DNA of 20,259 nucleotides from JABDDM01 sp038240295. Lineage in GTDB: Bacteria; Bacteroidota; Ignavibacteria; Palsa-1295. Positions 7,322-13,210 of the stretch are shown one piece after another. The notes under the pieces are model-generated. The model worked only from the letters and a program-made list of their open reading frames with translations, did not search any database and was not told where the DNA came from. The translations under genes were made by a program, and so were the position numbers. The stretch is taken from assembly GCA_038240295.1 (NCBI GenBank), contig JBBSDW010000047.1, positions 1-20,259 on the forward strand, read 5' to 3'. Position 1 is the stretch's first letter. Every line of letters begins with the position of its first letter.

Positions 7322-8296
7322 TTATTCGTACACAAATTGCTCGAAGGCATTCCCCTCCATCTCCTGCATGCCGCGTGCTGTCACTTGCAGGCCCTCGTCA
7401 ACATTCGAAATTCGAATTCCAAGATCTGTCTGTGCTTTTAATGTGACAAGCGCGCTTTTCCTCGGACGATCGGCACGGAGCGTCTCCGATGGAATATCAT
7501 CCCAATGCGCCGCTTCGATCAGCTCCTCTTGAAGGCCGAATGCGCGCACCACACGCAAACCGAATTCGTACCTTGAGATCATCTCGGGCCCGGCAACGTG
7601 ATACATTCCTGTTCGCTTCCGTTCGGCAGCGCGAACGACCGCAAGTGCAAGATCATCGACAAGCGTCGGGCACATAAAGAGATCGTCGGCAAGCTGCAAG
7701 TGCTGTTCCTGCTCCGCCGCTACCGCGATGATCAGCGCAGCGTTCGATTCGAGTCGCTCGGACGATCCATAAAGAAAGCTCGTGCGAATGATGGCGTGAT
7801 CGACGCTCGAAGTCCGAAGCGCGTTCTCGCTCGCAAGCTTCGTCCTCCCATAATAATTGAGTGGATGCGGAGCGTCGTTTTCGGCGTAAGGGACTTTGAT
7901 ACCATCAAAGACAAAATCGCTCGAAACGTGTACGATGCGCGCGTCGACCTTGCGTGCCGACTCTGCGAGATATTCAACAGCACTCACATTCGTCTTCCAG
8001 GCAAGCTCGCGTTCATGCTCGGCACGATCGACATCGCGAAACCCTGCGCAGTTAACGATCACGTCGGGCTTCACCGACTGGAGGACTTCACGCACACTCA
8101 ACCTGTTCGTGACATCCATGCTATGATAGGCATGGATCCTGGGCAGATTTGCCGCGTCGGCAAAGAGGGTATCTTTTTCGCGAGCGGTGATAACGATCTC
8201 GCACTGCGACTCATCGAGAAAAAGACGCACCACATGCTGCCCGAGAAATCCGTGCGCGCCGGTGATGAGTACGAGATCTTTATGATTAGAACGCAT
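7322..8296 (-). CDS. RmlD-like extended SDR oxidoreductase (sugar-nucleotide reductase family)
   Basis: This is an NAD(P)-dependent extended short-chain dehydrogenase of the dTDP-4-dehydrorhamnose reductase (RmlD) type. The 324 residues begin with the Rossmann motif 'VLITGAHGFLGQHVV', with glycines at 13, 16 and 19. They continue with 'VNCAGFRDVDRAE', the active-site serines in 'VHVSSDFVFDG' and the catalytic pair Tyr149/Lys153 in 'NYYGRTK'. In RmlD these act on the 4-keto group of a dTDP sugar. No rmlA, rmlB or rmlC gene is nearby, so the true substrate is unknown. It is the first gene of the operon, and its ATG lies only six bases after a TATCTTTGC promoter box, which suggests a leaderless or nearly leaderless transcript. 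Confidence 0.82.
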   Translation of the reverse strand: MRSNHKDLVLITGAHGFLGQHVVRLFLDESQCEIVITAREKDTLFADAANLPRIHAYHSMDVTNRLSVREVLQSVKPDVIVNCAGFRDVDRAEHERELAWKTNVSAVEYLAESARKVDARIVHVSSDFVFDGIKVPYAENDAPHPLNYYGRTKLASENALRTSSVDHAIIRTSFLYGSSERLESNAALIIAVAAEQEQHLQLADDLFMCPTLVDDLALAVVRAAERKRTGMYHVAGPEMISRYEFGLRVVRAFGLQEELIEAAHWDDIPSETLRADRPRKSALVTLKAQTDLGIRISNVDEGLQVTARGMQEMEGNAFEQFVYE

Positions 8297-8303
8297 GCGA
8301 ATG

Positions 8304-8311
8304 CAAAGATA
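8304..8311 (-). promoter_or_regulatory. Bacteroidota-type -7 promoter box (TATCTTTG) of the operon
   Basis: On the minus strand TATCTTTG matches TAnnTTTG, the -7 consensus known for Bacteroidota primary sigma factor promoters. The next base is C, followed by six bases and the ATG at 8296. Transcription would therefore begin at or within a few bases of the start codon. No clear TTTG -33 box is visible at the usual distance. The same nonamer TATCTTTGC occurs at 13025-13033 in the other promoter-bearing gap. Confidence 0.55.
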
Positions 8312-8364
8312 CGAGATAGCTGAAAAAACGTGTCGACTGAACTACAAAAAACAATCAAAAATGA

Positions 8365-8395
8365 AACGAGCGAGCCTTCGAAAGGCTCGCTCGTT
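8365..8395 (-). terminator. Rho-independent terminator of the secreted Asp-box protein gene
   Basis: A perfect 14-bp stem (8365-8378 with 8382-8395, AACGAGCGAGCCTT arm) closes a three-base loop. On the minus strand it lies 27 bases beyond the stop codon at 8423 and is followed by TCATTTTTGATTGTTTTTT, a T-rich tail. It separates the secreted-protein gene from the promoter of the downstream operon. Confidence 0.85.
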
Positions 8396-8422
8396 CGACA
8401 ATGCGAACTTCGTATGCGAAGC

Positions 8423-11400
8423 CTATTTCATCAGCAGCATCTTTTTATGAGAAACTGCGACCCCGCCCATCGTGAGCACGTATGCGTATGTCCCAGTCGG
8501 CAGCTGATCGAATGCGAACGTGCGCTCGTGACGGCCCGCCGGCTCAAATTTCGGTGACGTAGCGTATACCATTTTTCCCATCACGTCGAATACCTGTAAC
8601 TGAACAAGTCCTGACTGCCGAAGTTCATACGGAATCGTCGTAGAAGGGTTAAACGGGTTAGGATAGTTCTGCCCGAGCGAATAATCTTCGGAACGAACTG
8701 CTTTCTCAACCCCGAGATTTCCGACGGGTCCATCGACAAGCGTGATCTTATAGAGCTTCGCGCTCGTGCCACCGGCCTGATCGTCGAGGATCGTTACCCA
8801 GGCGCTCTTGTAGCCATCGCGAGGGTCGATCTCGAGGCCACGTACGTTCACAGACTGATTGCCGGCAACCTGGAGAAACGTCGAGCCTCGCTCCGTCGCA
8901 TCGTTCGGATCGAGTTGCAATAGATAGCTATCATAGAACGTCGTAGCAGAGGCAGTGTCGGCAGCCTGGAAATCCGTCCATGTGTTCAGCAGCGCATTTC
9001 GGTTCGGATCGTAGGTCAGGCATCGTGGTCCGAAAAGCGACAGCCGACTCGAGATCAATAGATTGCTGTAGGTGATCATGGGGTTGGCGAGGCTCTGCGT
9101 ATTGATCAGGTTATTGCCCGATACCGGATCGCGATCGACAAGATAGACGGTGTCGGCGCGCACAAGAATCCCTGTCGCGTAATTCGAAGGTGATGGTTGC
9201 TTTTGAATCTGCTGACCCGTCGTCGTCATTTCATAGAAATAGCACTGCCCAACATCGGCCTGGTGCGACTGATGGATGAAGAGATGCTTGTTGGCAACAT
9301 CATATTTGATGCCCGTCAGGTTGGTATGACCAGGTCCAAGATTGACTGTGCCAAGCTGTGTTCCAAGATCGGGATCGACTTTGTAGATCTTAGTATCGGT
9401 CGCGCTAAAATCGGTCGCCCAAAGCACCTTGCTGTCCGGATCGTACGCGATGTCGTACATATAGATCGGCAGTTCATTGATGAATTGCGTGATCGAGCCG
9501 GCTTTGCGCTGAAGGATGCGAAAGAGCGGAGTGACGACCGTATTATCCTGCGAATCGCGAACACGAACGAGCGCGTTGTCGGATGCCGGATAATGCATCG
9601 GGTTGAGTTGCATGCTCGAACCGGTCGCGCTCGGCGAAAGGAGAATCCACGACTGGCCGGCATCAAGACTAAGCTCAATGGTGACAGCATCGCCGAAGCC
9701 ATGCCAGCTGATCGTTACAGGATCGCCGGTGTACCAGACGCTTCCATTCGTTGGCGCCGTAATTCCGGCAACATCGGTCGAAAGCGGAATCTGCCACATC
9801 GAACGACCATGCGTTCCGACTCTCAACATGCGACTTGTTTCATGGATCGCCATATCGGAGACAACCGAATTCGGCAAACCCGTACCATACGGCACCCACG
9901 AGGCACCATCATCAGGCGAGAAAAAGACGCCGACATCGGTACCCAGATAAAGCACTTTTGGATTCTGCGGATCGATCACGAGTACGTTGCACGGAATATC
10001 CGGAAGTGCTCCAGAAATATTCGCCCATGTCGCGCCGCCATCAGCACTCTTGTAGACATGTCCACCGCCGAATCCCGACATTGTAACATAAAGCGAAGTC
10101 TTGCTGCTTGGTCCGAATCTGACGCCAGTGATCGTGCGTGTGGGAAGGCTGCCCGATACATCTGTCCAACTCGTCCCATTGTTCGTCGTCAAATAGACTT
10201 TGCCTTTCGACGTACCAACGACAACGGTATTGCCGTCGCCGGAAGGGTCGAGCGCGGTAATGTCTGCCGAGTCCGTGCGCGTCGTCGAATGAAGCCCTCG
10301 ACGCGTCCAGCTTGCGCCAAGATTTTTCGAAGAATAAAAGAAATTGGTCGCAGCATAGAGCGTGTTGCTCTTCGAATCGAAGACGATCTGCTTGATCCAT
10401 GAGCTGTCGTCGCTGATGCCCGTGCCGGCATTCGCGACTCGCGGTAGGTTCATCTGCGTTGCACTGCCACCGTCAACTCTGATCGGCAATAACTGCGTTG
10501 GCTGCCAGTACCAGTATGTTGACGGATTGTTCTGATTGATCGTGACCGTCCCGCCGTCGCCGCCGGAAGCTTCCGTCCAATCGCCAAGGCCGCCTTCCTG
10601 CGTACCGTTATCCTGCGTACCCCCGAAATTTCTCTGATCGACCGTCTGATCGACCGCGATCCCGTAGAACTGTACGATCGCCAGATTATCCTGTTGCGAT
10701 GCATAGCTCGCACCGTTATCGGTGCTCAACACAGGCCCGCCATCGCAACCAGCATAGATCGTCGTTGGATCGGATGGCGCAAAAGCAAGGATGTGCTGAT
10801 CCGGATGAATTCCTCCCGCCTGGTAGGCCAGGCCATTGTCATTCCACGTATTTCCACCATCCGGAGAATCCCAAATCGAGATTCCACCTACTATAATGTG
10901 GTCGGGCTTCGATGGATCCATCTTCACGTACGCATCGTACCACCCTTGCTCGCTGCCTCCCGAGCTAAAGATAGAATTGGATCTCAGCGAACCGGAGATG
11001 TCCTGCCAGGTTTGTCCGCCATCCATCGTTCGAATGACCGCCTCGAATGCGCCGTTACGGTCGACCGACATCGCAACAGCCTGATTCGTATCGGTCGGAC
11101 TTCCATCGACTTGGACTCGGCGCATATCGATGAATGGCGGATCGCCATAAGAAAGCGCCCACGAGTTGCCTCCATCATCCGAGCGGTAAATTCCGTGACT
11201 TGGCACCGCAGCCATGAGAACATCGCGCTGGCCATTTACCGAGAGAGCGAGATCGGTCACTTCTGCGGGCGGAAGCGCGTTCGGCGGCACACCGTTAAGC
11301 TTGTTCCATGTTTTGCCGCCATCGTCGGAGCGCCAGATGCCGCCGCCCGATTTTGCGGCCGCTGCGTATACACGCCCCGAGACTTTCGGATGTGCGATGA

Positions 11401-12052
11401 TCGTGCTGAATGCTCCGGCATTGTTCAAACCGATACCGCGCCAACTTGCACCTCCGTCGGTCGATTTGATCATGCCCGAACCGAAGTAAGAATCGACGTT
11501 GGGCGAAAGCTCTCCGGTGCCGGCATAAATGATCTGCGGGTTTATGGGATCAATTGCGAGTGCTCCCATTGCGAGCGAAACAACGTGATCGGTGAGCGGT
11601 ACCCACGTGGCGCCTTTGTTCGTCGTCTTCCACACGCCTCCCATAGCTGCTCCGCAATAGGCGATGCGCGAGTTTGTCGGATCGACTGCCATCGCGTTCA
11701 CTCGGCCATCATGCGAAAGGCCTCCAAGCGTATTGATCGGGCCGACGATCGTCCAGGCGGGAGCCTGCGACAATGTGCTGTATTTCCCCTGCGGACGAAC
11801 CATGGCATCGCGCGCGGCCAGCGCCCGCAAACGCGCCTGCGAGAGTATTCCCGTCGACCCGAACGCGCGCTGATTATAAAACCATTGATCGGCCGCCTCA
11901 GGATGATCCAGTGCCTCGGGATGATCGGCATCCTCCGTCTGCACGTTGGAAATTACGGGAGCATCGATCCATTGAGCAAAGGCCCTGCTCATCAAGCATG
12001 GAGCAGTAACGATAAGCGCACCCAGCGCCAACATCAAAAGAGATCTTTTCAT
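8423..12052 (-). CDS. Secreted Asp-box (BNR/sortilin-like) beta-propeller protein with type IX secretion sorting domain
   Basis: This is a 1209-residue exported protein. Residues 1-26 are a signal peptide (MKRS, hydrophobic core, 'SRAFA' before Gln27). From about residue 135 to 715 there are roughly eleven Asp-box repeats of the S-x-D-x-G-x-x-W type, for example 'STDGGASW', 'SDDGGKTW', 'TMDGGQTW', 'SADGGATW' and 'SPDDGASW'. These are typical of sortilin/VPS10-like and BNR propellers. An Ig/fibronectin-like segment follows (about 757-845), then a second repeat-rich, probably propeller-like region (850-1115). The C-terminal domain (about 1125-1209) opens with 'NYPNPFNPSTTIPYEL' and ends 'SHKKMLLMK', a type IX secretion signal. 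It was probably cell-surface-anchored or released. No enzymatic motif was seen, so a binding or adhesive role is an inference. It has its own terminator. The upstream 150 bases contain only a weak TTTCTTTG box (12170-12177, minus). Confidence 0.9.
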   Translation of the reverse strand: MKRSLLMLALGALIVTAPCLMSRAFAQWIDAPVISNVQTEDADHPEALDHPEAADQWFYNQRAFGSTGILSQARLRALAARDAMVRPQGKYSTLSQAPAWTIVGPINTLGGLSHDGRVNAMAVDPTNSRIAYCGAAMGGVWKTTNKGATWVPLTDHVVSLAMGALAIDPINPQIIYAGTGELSPNVDSYFGSGMIKSTDGGASWRGIGLNNAGAFSTIIAHPKVSGRVYAAAAKSGGGIWRSDDGGKTWNKLNGVPPNALPPAEVTDLALSVNGQRDVLMAAVPSHGIYRSDDGGNSWALSYGDPPFIDMRRVQVDGSPTDTNQAVAMSVDRNGAFEAVIRTMDGGQTWQDISGSLRSNSIFSSGGSEQGWYDAYVKMDPSKPDHIIVGGISIWDSPDGGNTWNDNGLAYQAGGIHPDQHILAFAPSDPTTIYAGCDGGPVLSTDNGASYASQQDNLAIVQFYGIAVDQTVDQRNFGGTQDNGTQEGGLGDWTEASGGDGGTVTINQNNPSTYWYWQPTQLLPIRVDGGSATQMNLPRVANAGTGISDDSSWIKQIVFDSKSNTLYAATNFFYSSKNLGASWTRRGLHSTTRTDSADITALDPSGDGNTVVVGTSKGKVYLTTNNGTSWTDVSGSLPTRTITGVRFGPSSKTSLYVTMSGFGGGHVYKSADGGATWANISGALPDIPCNVLVIDPQNPKVLYLGTDVGVFFSPDDGASWVPYGTGLPNSVVSDMAIHETSRMLRVGTHGRSMWQIPLSTDVAGITAPTNGSVWYTGDPVTISWHGFGDAVTIELSLDAGQSWILLSPSATGSSMQLNPMHYPASDNALVRVRDSQDNTVVTPLFRILQRKAGSITQFINELPIYMYDIAYDPDSKVLWATDFSATDTKIYKVDPDLGTQLGTVNLGPGHTNLTGIKYDVANKHLFIHQSHQADVGQCYFYEMTTTGQQIQKQPSPSNYATGILVRADTVYLVDRDPVSGNNLINTQSLANPMITYSNLLISSRLSLFGPRCLTYDPNRNALLNTWTDFQAADTASATTFYDSYLLQLDPNDATERGSTFLQVAGNQSVNVRGLEIDPRDGYKSAWVTILDDQAGGTSAKLYKITLVDGPVGNLGVEKAVRSEDYSLGQNYPNPFNPSTTIPYELRQSGLVQLQVFDVMGKMVYATSPKFEPAGRHERTFAFDQLPTGTYAYVLTMGGVAVSHKKMLLMK

Positions 12053-12202
12053 GAGCAGAACAGAGAATTGTTGAAGCAGAAGAACAGGGTCATGGCCCTA
12101 CAGACACAACTGAGCCGCAAATAAGAACTTCCTTCCTAAGACAAGAACTCCATTTGTTTGACGGGGTTACAAAGAAAATGCGAATCGCGAAATACAGCTG
12201 CC

Positions 12203-12970
12203 TTAAATATGCGGCACACCCTCGAGCGGATTAGACCAGAGATTGGTGGCGGGGTGGATTTCAAGAGCAAATTCTTCTTCGAGCTCCCGCCAGATCATCT
12301 GACAAGGAAATTTATTTTCATTGAGGGCGCGGCAGAGGACAAGCGAGTCGAGCGCGACGCCAAGCCCTTGCAGTCGCTCAAGGTCAGGGTAGCCGCTTAC
12401 GCCATGCAACGCGGTGATGCGAATGGAGAGCGCTTTGGCTCGAACGACAAGATGTTCGAGATGCTGCCAGTCGATGCCGTCATGCGATAGGACGTCCGGT
12501 TGACTCAGTTCGATGCCGATGCGGTCGATATGTTTTTTTTGGAATTCCTCTAACAACGATTTATTTGCATCGGCGGGTCGAAGCGTCGGTACGATCTTTC
12601 GACCGTAGATCGCGTAGAGTTCGTAGAACCGATGCAGATCGGCGCCAAGGGGAAGAAAAAGCCGGTTGCAACCGGCCGATAACAGGCCCTCGAGCGATTC
12701 ACCGGAAACAGGCATGTGCCCGAGTGAGACTTCGATCGGAATATCGACCGCTTCGCGCAACTGCCGAATGACTTCGATCGAGTGCGCTTCCCACGCCTCA
12801 CAATCTCTGAATTCAATATGAAGCGCCTTTGCGTTTTCTTTCCGGAGCAAACGGGCGCGCTCGACTGGGTCGAGAGAATAAATATCACGTGCGCGGCCTT
12901 CGTGGGCTGCGGTGATCTCTGCATCGCAGTTGCTATGCTGTATCGGTATGGTCGGAATGATGAGCAGCAT
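12203..12970 (-). CDS. HisA/HisF-like TIM-barrel protein lacking the HisA catalytic aspartates
   Basis: The 255 residues follow the beta/alpha pattern of the HisA/HisF family. They start 'MLLIIPTIPIQ' (compare HisA 'MLxxPAIDL'), have 'YSLDPVERARLL' after strand 1, and end with 'LERLQGLGVALDSLVLCRAL', which resembles the HisA strand-8 'GVIVGRAL' segment. By hand alignment both catalytic acids are gone: the strand-1 Asp is Pro9, and the strand-5 'SLDTR' is 'VPTLR'. The phosphate-binding GGG of strand 3 and the GG of strand 7 are also changed ('SLGHMP', 'LHGVSG'). It is therefore unlikely to be the real ProFAR isomerase. No other his gene is nearby. The start is supported by AGGAAG four bases upstream. 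It may share a transcript with the secreted-protein gene 150 bases downstream. Function unknown. Confidence 0.75.
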   Translation of the reverse strand: MLLIIPTIPIQHSNCDAEITAAHEGRARDIYSLDPVERARLLRKENAKALHIEFRDCEAWEAHSIEVIRQLREAVDIPIEVSLGHMPVSGESLEGLLSAGCNRLFLPLGADLHRFYELYAIYGRKIVPTLRPADANKSLLEEFQKKHIDRIGIELSQPDVLSHDGIDWQHLEHLVVRAKALSIRITALHGVSGYPDLERLQGLGVALDSLVLCRALNENKFPCQMIWRELEEEFALEIHPATNLWSNPLEGVPHI

Positions 12971-12974
12971 CTCG

Positions 12975-12980
12975 CTTCCT
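12975..12980 (-). promoter_or_regulatory. Shine-Dalgarno-like site of the HisA-like gene
   Basis: AGGAAG on the minus strand is separated by CGAG from the ATG at 12970. The spacing is short, but this is one of the few recognisable ribosome-binding sites in the window. It supports the chosen start. Confidence 0.45.
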
Positions 12981-13024
12981 ATTGAAATCTTTGAGAGCGT
13001 CTCGGAAGATGCTCCTGAATGAAG

Positions 13025-13032
13025 TATCTTTG
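13025..13032 (+). promoter_or_regulatory. Bacteroidota-type -7 promoter box (TATCTTTG) upstream of the GH2-like gene
   Basis: TATCTTTG matches TAnnTTTG and is followed by C, giving the same nonamer as upstream of the RmlD-like gene. Transcription would begin at about 13038-13041, leaving about 170 bases of leader before the start at 13211. No well-spaced -33 TTTG is seen; the nearest one, at 12990-12993, is too far away (31 bases). Confidence 0.45.
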
Positions 13033-13046
13033 CATGAATTCACGCA
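13031..13046. promoter_or_regulatory. Imperfect palindrome at the predicted transcription start, possible operator
   Basis: TGCATGAATTCACGCA is a 16-base inverted repeat with one mismatched pair, centred on the 8-bp palindrome TGAATTCA. It overlaps the end of the -7 box and the expected start site. A repressor could act there, but the site is a single occurrence and may be chance. Confidence 0.25.
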
Positions 13047-13210
13047 TGTTCTTTAAGCGATCCGCCGACACAGCGCTCTTAACTGGTTCGGCACCGCCTC
13101 ACGATAATTCTGCCCGATATATGTACGCGTATGATCGGTTCGCAGAACAGGTAACTCTATAACGGTTGAGCCCTCAAGAAAATTTGCATGCTCAAGGTGC
13201 TGCTTCGCGA

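Noticed and set aside
7598..8323. A 241-codon plus-strand open frame opposite the RmlD-like gene
   Set aside because: The opposite strand carries an intact SDR with all motifs; this frame has no recognisable sequence.
9197..10402. A 401-codon plus-strand open frame opposite the secreted Asp-box gene
   Set aside because: It lies fully inside a secure gene on the other strand. Its translation is Arg/Ile-rich with no family motif, as expected from antisense of a GATCG-rich coding sequence.
10694..12124. A 476-codon plus-strand open frame opposite the same gene
   Set aside because: It is antisense to the Asp-box repeats and the signal peptide region, has abnormal Arg/His/Cys-rich composition, and has no recognisable domain.
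12170..12177. TTTCTTTG on the minus strand as promoter of the secreted-protein gene
   Set aside because: It departs from TAnnTTTG at the second base and lies 118 bases from the start with no -33 box, so it is too weak to list as a feature.
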